Origin: JAJYSO01 sp964579505 | GTDB taxonomy: Bacteria; Bacteroidota; Bacteroidia; Flavobacteriales; Flavobacteriaceae | Assembly: GCA_964579505.1 (NCBI GenBank) | Contig: CAZOGC010000011.1 | Location: 1 to 64,000, forward strand | Direction of reading: 5' to 3' | DNA length: 64,000 nucleotides | Notes under the pieces: generated by a model | What the model was told of the DNA's origin: nothing | Database searches by the model: none | The model's input: the letters and a program-made list of their open reading frames with translations, nothing else | Made by a program: the position numbers and the translations under genes | Part shown: positions 1-8,301 of the stretch, piece by piece | How positions within the stretch are numbered: position 1 is the stretch's first letter | Layout of the letters: each line of letters opens with the position of its first letter

Positions 1-2
1 GC

Positions 3-62
3 AAATTTGGGTATCAATACCTCAACGAACACGACGATTTGTTTACACATTTGATTTTCTAA
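3..62 (+). CDS. C-terminal end of an unidentified protein (5' partial)
   Basis: The third reading frame is open from the first base of the window and codes for 19 residues (KFGYQYLNEHDDLFTHLIF) before a TAA stop. The residue mix is protein-like rather than random, and the stop falls at the left edge of a long palindrome, as expected for the end of a gene. The rest of the gene lies outside the window, and the fragment is too short for me to assign a family. Confidence 0.4.
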   Translation, partial: KFGYQYLNEHDDLFTHLIF

Positions 63-136
63 TACCGTATGGATAAATTAAATAGTACAATTTCGACTCT
101 GTCTCATTGTACTATTAATTTGTTACCCACGGTATT
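61..136. repeat. 76-bp nested imperfect palindrome
   Basis: Outer arms AATACCGT (61-68) and ACGGTATT (129-136) are perfect reverse complements. Inside them AATAGTACAAT (81-91) and ATTGTACTATT (106-116) form a second perfect 11-bp inverted repeat around a 14-nt loop. The segments between the arms are partly complementary. It overlaps the stop codon of the partial plus-strand gene and the 3' end of the yggS remnant on the minus strand. It could be a two-way terminator or a small palindromic mobile element. There is no clear T-run on either side, which argues against a simple intrinsic terminator. Confidence 0.7.
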
Positions 137-277
137 AAATGCCCTGATGATGCGTTCTGGTTCAATCGTTTTTGTGGCGAGTAAAAGTTTTACTTCATTA
201 GCATCACGGCCACTTAATTGACAAGCTTTGTTTATGCGTTTTTGTACGGTTTTTATGTTCTTTTGAATTGATTCCAT
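104..277 (-). pseudogene. N-terminal remnant of a YggS/PROSC-family PLP-binding protein
   Basis: This 57-codon frame starts at the ATG at 277 and ends at a TGA at 104-106. Its product matches the start of YggS-family proteins: an N-terminal helix, then VKLLLATKT, equivalent to the TLVAVSKTK segment carrying the PLP-binding lysine (Lys36 here). The family is normally about 215-235 residues, so roughly three quarters are missing. Homology appears to stop near residue 49, and the last residues are encoded by the palindrome at 61-136. An intact yggS lies at 58726-59385 in the same orientation, so this is the remains of a second, more divergent copy. I infer that it is non-functional. Confidence 0.6.
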
Positions 278-380
278 AGCCTAATTAGAAATCTCAAAAT
301 TAAACATCTCTATGCGCAATAGGTAAGAAGTTTGACTAATTTTACGCATATTTGTTTAAAAGGTTAATTCATTTATTTTT

Positions 381-2096
381 ATGAAAAAATATAGCTTTCT
401 GGGACTGGTGTTGCTCGTGTTTTGTCTAAGCGCATGTCAACAAAAAACGACACAAGGGTTATCGTCTAATCTACATCCATACCATTATAAAATACAGAAA
501 AAGATTACGGTTGATTCGGCAGCGGTGGTTTCTGCCCACCCCTTGGCTAGTGAAGTGGGCCGGAATATACTAAGACAAGGAGGAAATGCAATTGATGCGG
601 CCATTGCTATGCAATATGCTTTGGCCGTAGTTTACCCCAATGCCGGAAATATTGGTGGAGGCGGATTTATGGTTATTCACACTGCTAAAGGTGAAAATGT
701 GAGTATTGATTTTAGAGAAATGGCCCCCGCTAGTGCTTCTCGTACTATGTATTTAGACAGTGCCGGAAAAGTGATTCCTAGAATGAGTTTAGACGGGCAC
801 TTTGCTCCGGGTGTTCCGGGTACGGTGGCCGGTGCTTTTTTAGCGCATAAGAAATATGGAAAGCTTTCGATGCAAAAATTGCTCGCTCCGGCTATTCAGT
901 TAGCAGAAAAAGGATTTGTTATTACTCAGCAGTTAGCCGATTTGCTAAACAGTCATCAAAAAGGGTTTCAAAAATTTAATACGGTAGCCAATGTCTTTGA
1001 AAAAAATGAACCGTGGAAGGCCGGCGATACCTTACTACAAAAAGAGTTGGCAGCTACTTTAAAACGTATTGCCAAAGAAGGTCAAAAAGGATTTTATGAA
1101 GGGAAGACGGCACAGTTGATTGTAGATGAAATGAAACGCGGTGGCGGATTGATTACCTTAAATGATTTAAAAAACTACAAAGCGGTAGTTCGTAAACCGA
1201 GAATTTTTCACTATAAAGGATATAAAATAGTGGCTATGGGATTGCCTTCTAGCGGAGGAATTCTATTAGAGCAAATGTTGCGTATGTTAGCTCCTTATAA
1301 TTTGAAGGAAATGGGTTATCACAGCGCTTCTACAATTAATCATGTAGTAGAAGTAGAGCGTCGGGCGTATGCTGACCGATCTAAATATTTAGGCGACCCT
1401 GATTTTGTAAAAGTGCCAATTGACATGCTTTTAGACTCAACATATTTAAGAAAGAGAATGGCGAATTTTGTACCCGGGAAGGCGGGGAAAAGTAAAAATG
1501 TAAAACCCGGAATAAAAGAGAGTGAAGAAACTACACATTTGTCGGTATTAGATCAATATGGAAATGCGGTTTCGGTTACTACCACTTTAAATACTAACTT
1601 CGGGAGTAAAGTAGTGGTGGGGCATGCCGGTTTCTTTTTAAATAATGAGATGGATGATTTTAGTGCCAAACCGGGCGTGCCCAATACATACGGATTGTTG
1701 GGTACCGAGGCTAATGCCATTCAGCCCCATAAACGTATGTTGAGTTCCATGACCCCTACTATTGTATTGAAAAACAACCAACCGTATATGGTAGTGGGTA
1801 CCCCGGGAGGAAGTACTATTATCACCTCTGTTTTACAGAGCATATTAGACGTACTGGTATTTGATTTGCCACCTAAGCAAGCGGTTGATAACCCTAAGTA
1901 TCACCATCAATGGTATCCTGATGTGGTGTTTGTTGAACATGATTTTCCACAGTCGGTTCGTTTGGCTTTACAGAAAATGGGCTATGTCTTAAAGGAAAGA
2001 GGGGCTATTGGGCGTACAGAGCTTATTTTGAAGAAAGGAGATACTCTTATTGCCGTAGGAGACAAGAGAGGAGACGATAGCGCCTCGGGGTTTTAA
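381..2096 (+). CDS. ggt: Gamma-glutamyltransferase (lipoprotein)
   Basis: This 571-residue protein is gamma-glutamyltransferase, which cleaves or transfers the gamma-glutamyl group of glutathione and related peptides. The N-terminus is a lipoprotein signal with lipobox LSAC (Cys19), so it should be anchored in the envelope. The self-cleavage site is present: TTHLSVLD begins at Thr384, which would become the N-terminal nucleophile of the small subunit. The DFREMAP segment carries the substrate-binding Arg (Arg112), and the glycine-rich TPGGSTIITS loop forms the oxyanion region. Length is normal for the family. It is read toward an ECF sigma factor gene and sits beside a SusCD uptake locus with secreted peptidases, which fits periplasmic breakdown of gamma-glutamyl peptides. 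The product call is firm. The link to the uptake locus is inferred. Confidence 0.95.
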   Translation: MKKYSFLGLVLLVFCLSACQQKTTQGLSSNLHPYHYKIQKKITVDSAAVVSAHPLASEVGRNILRQGGNAIDAAIAMQYALAVVYPNAGNIGGGGFMVIHTAKGENVSIDFREMAPASASRTMYLDSAGKVIPRMSLDGHFAPGVPGTVAGAFLAHKKYGKLSMQKLLAPAIQLAEKGFVITQQLADLLNSHQKGFQKFNTVANVFEKNEPWKAGDTLLQKELAATLKRIAKEGQKGFYEGKTAQLIVDEMKRGGGLITLNDLKNYKAVVRKPRIFHYKGYKIVAMGLPSSGGILLEQMLRMLAPYNLKEMGYHSASTINHVVEVERRAYADRSKYLGDPDFVKVPIDMLLDSTYLRKRMANFVPGKAGKSKNVKPGIKESEETTHLSVLDQYGNAVSVTTTLNTNFGSKVVVGHAGFFLNNEMDDFSAKPGVPNTYGLLGTEANAIQPHKRMLSSMTPTIVLKNNQPYMVVGTPGGSTIITSVLQSILDVLVFDLPPKQAVDNPKYHHQWYPDVVFVEHDFPQSVRLALQKMGYVLKERGAIGRTELILKKGDTLIAVGDKRGDDSASGF

Positions 2097-2150
2097 CGCT
2101 AGTAAGAAGTATTTTGAAGAGTGGTTTTCTACGCCTCATAAAATAGCGCA

Positions 2151-2170
2151 CCTTATGTAAATTCATAAGG
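2151..2170 (+). terminator. Possible weak terminator after ggt
   Basis: CCTTATG (2151-2157) and CATAAGG (2164-2170) form a 7-bp hairpin with a 6-nt loop, followed by the T-rich ATTATTTCTT. It lies 55 bases after the ggt stop and just before the sigma factor promoter. The stem is A/T-rich, so termination may be weak. Confidence 0.35.
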
Positions 2171-2178
2171 ATTATTTC

Positions 2179-2207
2179 TTGAAAACTCACTTTTTTTTAT
2201 ATTTTTG
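2179..2207 (+). promoter_or_regulatory. Flavobacterial vegetative-type promoter for the ECF sigma gene
   Basis: TTG at 2179-2181 and TATTTTTG at 2200-2207 are separated by 18 bases. This matches the Bacteroidota primary-sigma consensus TTG-N17-19-TAnnTTTG exactly. Transcription would start near 2213, about 24 bases before the ATG at 2237. The sigma gene therefore appears to be expressed from the housekeeping promoter. Confidence 0.6.
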
Positions 2208-2236
2208 GAGAGGGGGTTACGAATTTAAGAAGTAGG

Positions 2237-2776
2237 ATGGGAAATCATTCCACAAACTGGGCAGAAAAAATACGGACAGGAGACCGTCAGGCTTTTAAAC
2301 AAGCCTTTTCTCATTTTTACACTGGTTTGTGTCGGTATACCACTAGATTTACGGGTTCTCCACATTTAGCAGAAGATATTGTACAAGAGGTTTTTATTAG
2401 CTTGTGGAAGAATAGAGAAAAATTGATTATTACAACCTCTTTAAAAAGTTATTTGTATAAAGCTTGTTATCACAGATTTATAGATCATACTCGAAAAAAT
2501 AAAAATGTAGATCAAAATCTGGAAAAATATAGATATCATAAGTTAATGGCTATAGAAAAAGAAGATTCTTCTACAAAAAAAGAAGATTTGATACGTTTAC
2601 GACAGGCCATTGACCAGTTACCTCCAAAGTGTAAGAAAATTTTTATAATGAGTAAGTTTGAGGGGTTGCGTTATGCAGATATTGCCAAAAATTTGGGCAT
2701 TTCGCAAAAAACAGTAGAAAACCAGATAAGTATTGCCTTTGCCAAGCTACGTGAGTTGACTCAGGATACCGATTAA
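2237..2776 (+). CDS. ECF (FecI/RpoE-like) RNA polymerase sigma factor
   Basis: This 179-residue protein is an extracytoplasmic-function sigma factor of the Bacteroidota FecI-like type. Region 2 spans about residues 22-60, with the hallmark AEDIVQEVFISLWK segment. Region 4 spans about 123-173, with LPPKCKKIFIMSKFEGLRYA leading into the helix-turn-helix IAKNLGISQKTVENQISIAF. Such factors usually lie next to a FecR anti-sigma gene and switch on a SusC/SusD pair when the receptor binds ligand. Here the only FecR gene in the window is about 9 kb away on the opposite strand, at the far end of the SusCD operon. This gene is probably the partner of that FecR, but the distance leaves room for a different partner elsewhere. 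Confidence 0.92.
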   Translation: MGNHSTNWAEKIRTGDRQAFKQAFSHFYTGLCRYTTRFTGSPHLAEDIVQEVFISLWKNREKLIITTSLKSYLYKACYHRFIDHTRKNKNVDQNLEKYRYHKLMAIEKEDSSTKKEDLIRLRQAIDQLPPKCKKIFIMSKFEGLRYADIAKNLGISQKTVENQISIAFAKLRELTQDTD

Positions 2777-2781
2777 AAAAA

Positions 2782-2801
2782 CCTCCAAAGTTACTTGGAG
2801 G
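2782..2801 (-). terminator. Intrinsic terminator at the 3' side of the SusCD locus
   Basis: CCTCCAA (2782-2788) pairs with TTGGAGG (2795-2801) across a 6-nt loop. Read on the minus strand, the stem is followed at once by seven T residues (A-run at 2775-2781). It can stop read-through from the minus-strand locus into the sigma factor gene, which ends at 2776, and may also act for the sigma transcript. Confidence 0.6.
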
Positions 2802-2892
2802 AGAAAACAGCTTCATCTGATACAAAAATCTCTATTTTTGCTTCAATTCTAAAGGCTTAAATGACCTTATTAAAAAATTGATTTAAAAAAGA

Positions 2893-2940
2893 GAAAGCAC
2901 CCACTTAAAATCTAAAGCCTTTTAAAAAGTGGGTGCTTTC
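2893..2940 (-). terminator. Strong hairpin terminator downstream of the TlpA gene
   Basis: GAAAGCACCCACTT (2893-2906) and AAGTGGGTGCTTTC (2927-2940) are perfect 14-bp reverse complements around a 20-nt loop. On the minus strand a six-T run (A-run at 2885-2890) follows. It is the first of two consecutive minus-strand terminators after the operon. Confidence 0.7.
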
Positions 2941-3008
2941 GGGTAAATAGCAGAGAATCATCAATATAAGAGATGGTACTTTGAATAATGAAGCTCTGCT
3001 ATGGGTTA

Positions 3009-3141
3009 TTATAGGTTACGGTTTTTATTTAACCGACCTCTCCAAACATCTGTTAGCGGAGTGAATTTAACGGTAACTTCTCTATCCGAATTGGTTGATA
3101 CTACTGGTTTTTTTATTGGGATTGAGAAAATCTTTTAACAT
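3009..3141 (-). pseudogene. Small frameshifted ORF of unknown function
   Basis: On the minus strand the ATG at 3141 opens a frame beginning MLKDFLNPNKK that soon hits a stop. After a run of seven A residues (3108-3114) the next frame continues as PVVSTNSDREVTVKF and ends with the basic tail WRGRLNKNRNL at a TAA at 3009-3011. Removing one A from the run joins them into a 43-residue protein. It lies between the TlpA gene and the two terminators, in the same orientation as the operon. It may be a degraded small gene, a sequencing-length error in the A-run, or chance. I do not recognise the family. Confidence 0.35.
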
Positions 3142-3283
3142 CGGTTTGAACAGATCTATTTGTTTTTAAGGAGTGACTATATAATAGTAACATACCTAAA
3201 ATTATGGCCATCAAAAACAAAAATTATTTTCAATATATTTTATTGATATACGGTATTTTGTATAATTATTTAGAAATGACTAG

Positions 3284-4390
3284 TTAGTTTTTAAAAATTT
3301 CAGCTAGTTTTTTATTTAAGGCCCCTCCACGAAGGTTATGCCCAATAATCACTCCTTCAGGGTTGATTAGGAAGTTGGCCGGGATAGCGCGAACACCATA
3401 TTTAACGGCAGCAGCATTTTTCCATCCTTTAAGGTCAGAAACATGCGTCCAAGTTAGCCCATCATCTTTAATAGCTTTTTTCCAGTTGGCTGCTTTGCTG
3501 TCTAAAGAAACCCCTAGAATGGTGAAATTTTTGTCTTTATATTGGTTATAAGCTTTTACCACGTTAGGGTTTTCAGCTCTACAAGGACCACACCAGCTAG
3601 CCCAGAAATCAACCAAAACATATTTACCTCTATAATCAGAAAGGCTTACGGGTTTTCCGTTTACGTCATTTAGCGTAAAATCAAGAGCGGTTTTTCCAAT
3701 AGCTGTTTTTTTGCGCATAGCGAGCCGTTTTGCAAAAGCTTTTCCTTTTTCAGAATTTTGAAGAGTAGTATCTAGACTTGAATAAAGCTTGTTTAATTCT
3801 TTATATGAAGAACCATAAGCTATTTGTCGTAAAAGGTCTAAGCTCAGGAAGATGTTGGGGTGGGTAGCAATAAATCTTTTGGTGACTCCTTTAGGTTTAC
3901 CAAGTGTTTCTAGTTGCTTTCGTATGGCTTCAAGTTTGGCCTGATCATTACTTTTCTTAGCAGCCCTGTATTGCCTCATTACTTCACTACGTTGATCCAT
4001 ATAACTCTTCATAGAAGCTTGATATTCTTCAAATACTTTTTGAGACTGAGATCCAGTAATTCTTACATTACTAATAGAATCTCCTGTAATATTAATGTCT
4101 GCATTTTCTAGATAGAAACTAAAACCTCCTTTTCTGTCTTTTAAGAAAATTACAGCCCTTTCAGGATGTTTTACTTTTCCGGTAAAGGTAAATATACCAT
4201 CTTTTACGACCGCAGAATCGGGCTGTCGCCTGTTTTGAACACCACTCCAGTTAAAGTATACATAGGGACCCGTTACCCCTTTAATACTACCATTAATGGT
4301 GAAGTTGTCTTTTTTAGTTTCTTGCTTTTTCTGCTTGCATGAATACAAAGAGAAAAGTATAACAAATAATAAAATACTAATTTTTTTCAT
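3284..4390 (-). CDS. TlpA-like thiol-disulfide oxidoreductase lipoprotein with DUF4369-type N-domain
   Basis: This 368-residue protein has a lipoprotein signal (lipobox LYSC, Cys18). An N-terminal beta-rich domain of the DUF4369 type, about residues 28-120, starts FTINGSIKGVTGPYVYF. A helical linker follows, then a C-terminal thioredoxin/AhpC-TSA fold from about residue 233. The redox motif WCGPC lies at 266-270 (Cys267, Cys270), and the conserved cis-proline loop is VRAIPANFLI. It probably reduces or exchanges disulfides in the periplasm. Such genes often end Bacteroidota SusCD operons of the DUF4843/PKD-like type, as here. It starts 169 bases after the PKD-like gene and is followed by two terminators. 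Its exact substrate cannot be told from sequence. Confidence 0.88.
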   Translation of the reverse strand: MKKISILLFVILFSLYSCKQKKQETKKDNFTINGSIKGVTGPYVYFNWSGVQNRRQPDSAVVKDGIFTFTGKVKHPERAVIFLKDRKGGFSFYLENADINITGDSISNVRITGSQSQKVFEEYQASMKSYMDQRSEVMRQYRAAKKSNDQAKLEAIRKQLETLGKPKGVTKRFIATHPNIFLSLDLLRQIAYGSSYKELNKLYSSLDTTLQNSEKGKAFAKRLAMRKKTAIGKTALDFTLNDVNGKPVSLSDYRGKYVLVDFWASWCGPCRAENPNVVKAYNQYKDKNFTILGVSLDSKAANWKKAIKDDGLTWTHVSDLKGWKNAAAVKYGVRAIPANFLINPEGVIIGHNLRGGALNKKLAEIFKN

Positions 4391-4559
4391 ATATAAAATT
4401 TTTAGAGTTATTCATTTAGTTGTTGTAAAAACTGACACTGATATAAAGGCTTCTGTTATTTGCTTAATAGTTTTATGATGATATTTTGTTATGCCTAAAA
4501 TCTATTAAATGAAGAGTTTCGTGCCCAATAGTTGGTTTAAATTTAAAAAACTTACGGAT

Positions 4560-6044
4560 CTATTTTTCTTTATATGTTACACTCTTAATTTTTCCAAACC
4601 CATCATAAGATTTGTCCAATACTAAATTGCCATTTACCGGAGGAACTGTATAAATATTAAAGGTTCCCTTACTGCTAGCTGGGTTGTAGATTCCTATTAC
4701 CAATTTATTGGGTACTGGAGAGCTGTGTTGAAATTTTAATACGGTAATGTCTTTACCGCTCTTATTTAGCATGAGTTTAGATTTTTTCAACGAAAAATCA
4801 TATTCATATACTTTCCCATTTAGACTATAAAAAATATAACCAAAATCGGGGCTTACTGCAAAATGATCAGCATTATTCATATCTGCTGCTATGGCTGCCG
4901 GAATCTGTCCATAAAACCTTTGAGTTACTGCCGAAGACCCAGCTTTAATTCTTGCCAAATAGAGTTTGTCATTTTTAGGGTCTTTCAAAATGGCAAATAC
5001 TTCTCTGTTATTATAATAAGTCTGCCCCATCCAGATTAAATCTTTTCCGGTGTGGTAGTCAAACAACGTACCTAGAGATGATATTATTGCTGAATAAGGA
5101 TCCTGCCAGCCATGTTTAAGGAAACGCTTGTTGGTCATATCATATAAAATATTAGTACCAGAAACCTCCCCGCTAATCCCTATATATGGAGAGGCATCAT
5201 ACCTTTCTCCATCTACAACGTTAATAGGGTTTCCAAACATTATAATAGGATTATAGTAATAATACACATTCTTGTTTTTATACATTAATGCCGATCTTGG
5301 TCCTAACGGATAAATAAAATCAGCCGCAAAATCATTAGGAACATTAGAAACCATCTCATAAGATAGTCTATATGTTTCTTTCCAGTCAAATGTATTTGGA
5401 TCAACTTTAACCGTTCCATTCCCGGTAGTAGTAATATATACACCATAATAATCAAAGCTATATGGGTATGCTAATACATTTATTGGTTTCCCCTTTAAAT
5501 TTAAAGGGGATTGAGAATAGTTCAGTACATCACGTATATAATGATTTTCATCCCCATAATATGAAATCATGTCTAAACGAGCTTTCCCATTTATATCATT
5601 CAGTATTAACCAGCCACTAGATATTGTGCTTTCGACTTTCAAATTAAACTTCTTAGTCCACTCTACCCCGGTCTCTTTATCTGTAACAACATATACTCCC
5701 ATATACGTTCTTGGAGGAAGAACAACAGTCTTTAGTTTAAGGTTTTTCGTCGTTGCTATTGGAATCATATCTTCTCTTTCCCCTGCATTGATAGACGATT
5801 GAAATACATGAAAGGCGTACCATTTATATTCATAACGATTTTCATTGTTATCGTTTAAAGTGGAGGTTATTTTTGGCTCGATGACGAGTGACTTACCAAA
5901 TAATGCGGTATAATCCCGTTTTATTTTTATGGTAACTTCATTGATGTCATGATAATCATAATTTCCCAAATCAGGGCTACAGGCTACAAAAAGCAGCCCT
6001 ATAACGAAAGCTATAAAAAGCTTATAATTTTTAAAATCAAACAT
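4560..6044 (-). CDS. PKD-like family surface lipoprotein of a SusCD operon
   Basis: This 494-residue protein has a lipoprotein signal with lipobox FVAC (Cys22). An Ig-like PKD-type module follows (about residues 30-140), with segments such as YKWYAFHVF and VTDKETGVEW. The remainder looks like a beta-propeller-type sensor of short repeats (YYNREVFAILKDPKNDKLYL, FAVSPDFGYIFYSLNGKVYE). This family is typically encoded right after SusD and a DUF4843 lipoprotein, which is the arrangement here (25 bases between genes). By position it is likely a surface-exposed ligand-binding accessory of the SusCD transporter. The ligand is unknown, and no catalytic motif is visible. Confidence 0.75.
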   Translation of the reverse strand: MFDFKNYKLFIAFVIGLLFVACSPDLGNYDYHDINEVTIKIKRDYTALFGKSLVIEPKITSTLNDNNENRYEYKWYAFHVFQSSINAGEREDMIPIATTKNLKLKTVVLPPRTYMGVYVVTDKETGVEWTKKFNLKVESTISSGWLILNDINGKARLDMISYYGDENHYIRDVLNYSQSPLNLKGKPINVLAYPYSFDYYGVYITTTGNGTVKVDPNTFDWKETYRLSYEMVSNVPNDFAADFIYPLGPRSALMYKNKNVYYYYNPIIMFGNPINVVDGERYDASPYIGISGEVSGTNILYDMTNKRFLKHGWQDPYSAIISSLGTLFDYHTGKDLIWMGQTYYNNREVFAILKDPKNDKLYLARIKAGSSAVTQRFYGQIPAAIAADMNNADHFAVSPDFGYIFYSLNGKVYEYDFSLKKSKLMLNKSGKDITVLKFQHSSPVPNKLVIGIYNPASSKGTFNIYTVPPVNGNLVLDKSYDGFGKIKSVTYKEK

Positions 6045-6069
6045 ATTTCTATAATATTATAAAATTTAA

Positions 6070-6843
6070 CTACTGAACTAATATTCCCATTATCATTACT
6101 GTACCGTCTTCTTCATAAATGGTTTCTCCCTTTGATATTTTCATATTGAGATATCGTTGCATTATAACGCCATAATACTGCATCTCACCAAGTGAAAGTT
6201 CCTCATTAAATATAGAAATGTCAACACCTAAAACCTTACTCATCAACAAAATCTTTTTCAACGAAAATTTCCCCAACCAGTAAACCCCCCAACCATCTGG
6301 TTCTGTTATTATATCGCTAATTAGCAATGTAAACTTAGTACAGGATAGAGTATCTCCACTAGCATTTATATTAGTAAGTTTATTAGTGACAAAATTATTA
6401 TTAGGTCTAAGCTCTAGTGTAAGAGTCAAGCTCTTTTTCTTCATATCAGGTGTACGGTAAAATACAATCGAAATACTATCTCTGGGAAAACCGGCATGAA
6501 AAACATACTCATCCGGTAAGTCATAATGTTGCCCCCTTATAGCCGTCGACTGAGGATCTACCACCACCTTATATTGGCGGTCATTATTAGGTAACACCCC
6601 TTGAATGGATACCGGTAATTTAAAAATTTTCTTATGAATATTTGGACCATCAAAGCCAAAAGATACAGCCATACTATCTGTGGCGTCTATAAATATATCC
6701 TCTCTGATAAGAGGGCTCGTATCGGTCCACGTAAAATAGATACTGTTTTTACCCGAGTAGGTATCTATGTTATCCTTTTCACAACCGGTTAGTGTACACA
6801 CTACAAGTAACAAGGCAATTATTAGTTGAAATTTATTTTTCAT
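6070..6843 (-). CDS. DUF4843-family lipoprotein
   Basis: This 257-residue lipoprotein (lipobox LTGC, Cys21) resembles the DUF4843 family. It has an early NSIYFTW strand, a central Ig/calx-beta-like part with FVFHAG-like and IVFYRTPDMK segments, and a C-terminal part with WGVYWLGKFSLKK. The family occurs almost only in Bacteroidota SusCD operons between SusD and a PKD-like lipoprotein, as here, with 15 and 25 bases to its neighbours. It presumably sits on the cell surface with the SusCD complex. Molecular function is not known for the family. Confidence 0.75.
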   Translation of the reverse strand: MKNKFQLIIALLLVVCTLTGCEKDNIDTYSGKNSIYFTWTDTSPLIREDIFIDATDSMAVSFGFDGPNIHKKIFKLPVSIQGVLPNNDRQYKVVVDPQSTAIRGQHYDLPDEYVFHAGFPRDSISIVFYRTPDMKKKSLTLTLELRPNNNFVTNKLTNINASGDTLSCTKFTLLISDIITEPDGWGVYWLGKFSLKKILLMSKVLGVDISIFNEELSLGEMQYYGVIMQRYLNMKISKGETIYEEDGTVMIMGILVQ

Positions 6844-6858
6844 ATAGCTAAGCTTTTA

Positions 6859-8289
6859 TTATTGAAATTTTGTTTCTGAATCCGGAAGTGGAATAACATA
6901 TTTTTCTGGACCCATAGAGATGTTATCCCAGGAATAAGAACTGCTTCCGTCCGGAATACTGGTTACATTTTTACGTTTATAATAGAAAAACAACTGCCCT
7001 TCACCATAAAATTCTTTTACATAAGCTTTTTCTAATTCCTCCTCAATATTGGCACCCGTTGTCAAGTCGGTTAACCCGCGATTATAGCGTACCGTGTTTA
7101 AATAAGTGAGCGCCTCTGCTTTTGTGGGAGCTGTTTCTGCCGCTATGTAATACATTTCTGAAATACGGATGAGCGGCTGCAAAAAGCGAAAGGCCTCATT
7201 TTTGTTTATCACATCGGCAAATTTGTAAAACGTGCGGAAGTTTTTTGAGCCATCGGAAGGACGTATCCACGTTGAATTGTACCGGTAATCGTTTTGATTG
7301 TTTTCAAAAGCGGTTTCTAAACGACTAGAATTGGGAGCCAGAATAGAAGATTCTCTTAGATTGGGAGAAAATAAGGCTTTGTATTGGTTGTATAGATCGA
7401 GATTTTGTAGTCCAAAAATTACTTCAGAAGAAAAAACACGGTCAGGGTCTATGGCAGAAACTATATCGGTAGGACTTGTCCACGGAAAAACACCGCTTGC
7501 CTGGTTAATAACAGCTGTGGCCGCTGTATATGCCTCGGTTGTGTTGCCGACATATAAATTTACCCGTGCTTCTAGGGCTTTTACGGCATAATAGTTTAGC
7601 CGCAAATTTCTATGAGCATAAAACGGATCAGAAGGGTCTCCGGCTATACCATTAGCGATGATTGGGTCGTCTTGCAGCAAAGAATCGGCTGTTTTTAAGT
7701 CTTTTAAAATCTTATTCATGACTTCTGAAGCCGGTAAAATTGGGTTTGCTTGCGCTGTGGGTTTTGTATAATAGGGAATAGAGGGGTTCTCCGGACTCAC
7801 ACTATAAATAGGGCCAAACAACCGCAATAAATCAAAATGCAACATGGCACGCAGCCCATAGGCTTCTCCTTTTACCACATTCTCTTTACTTTCTCCCAGG
7901 GTGTTGTATTTACCCAAATTTTCTATCAACGCATTGATATCTAAAATAGACGTATAAGCATTGGTCCAAATGTTGTCAAAACTACTTTTTACATTGGCTT
8001 CATCGTAGAGGTAATGCCCTATATTATACCATGTATGAGTTTCAAATGGTACATTATACCGTTGTGCTAATAACTCTACGGTACTCATCGTTAAATTGCC
8101 CCCATACAAGCTCGGCTTTGCCAAGTTGAGATAAATGTTATTTAGCACGCTGTTTATACCGGCTTCGGTTTGATAAACCTGATCTTCTAAAAATTGATCT
8201 TCCGGCTGTACATCAAGATAATCACTACAAGCAGTAAATCCTACTCCCACTAGTAATATCATCATAAATTTTATAAAATAATTTTTCAT
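6859..8289 (-). CDS. RagB/SusD-family nutrient-binding outer-membrane lipoprotein
   Basis: This 476-residue protein is a SusD-type lipoprotein. Its signal ends with FTAC (Cys21), followed by the typical SDYLDVQPEDQFLEDQVYQT. The TPR-like helical scaffold includes GEAYGLRAMLHFDLLRLFG, and the C-terminal part has the family pattern LIRISEMYYIAAE. It would cap the SusC barrel on the outer surface and bind the nutrient before import. It begins 12 bases after the SusC stop. SusD proteins are very divergent, so the ligand cannot be read from sequence. The peptidases around the locus point to peptides rather than glycans, because no glycoside hydrolase is encoded in the operon. Confidence 0.93.
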   Translation of the reverse strand: MKNYFIKFMMILLVGVGFTACSDYLDVQPEDQFLEDQVYQTEAGINSVLNNIYLNLAKPSLYGGNLTMSTVELLAQRYNVPFETHTWYNIGHYLYDEANVKSSFDNIWTNAYTSILDINALIENLGKYNTLGESKENVVKGEAYGLRAMLHFDLLRLFGPIYSVSPENPSIPYYTKPTAQANPILPASEVMNKILKDLKTADSLLQDDPIIANGIAGDPSDPFYAHRNLRLNYYAVKALEARVNLYVGNTTEAYTAATAVINQASGVFPWTSPTDIVSAIDPDRVFSSEVIFGLQNLDLYNQYKALFSPNLRESSILAPNSSRLETAFENNQNDYRYNSTWIRPSDGSKNFRTFYKFADVINKNEAFRFLQPLIRISEMYYIAAETAPTKAEALTYLNTVRYNRGLTDLTTGANIEEELEKAYVKEFYGEGQLFFYYKRKNVTSIPDGSSSYSWDNISMGPEKYVIPLPDSETKFQ

Positions 8290-8301
8290 TTTTAGCTATT
8301 T

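Noticed and set aside
2199..2220. T/G-rich motif ahead of the sigma gene as an ECF autoregulation site shared with fecR
   Set aside because: The TATTTTTG in it, together with a TTG 18 bases upstream, is a full vegetative promoter, which explains the similarity.
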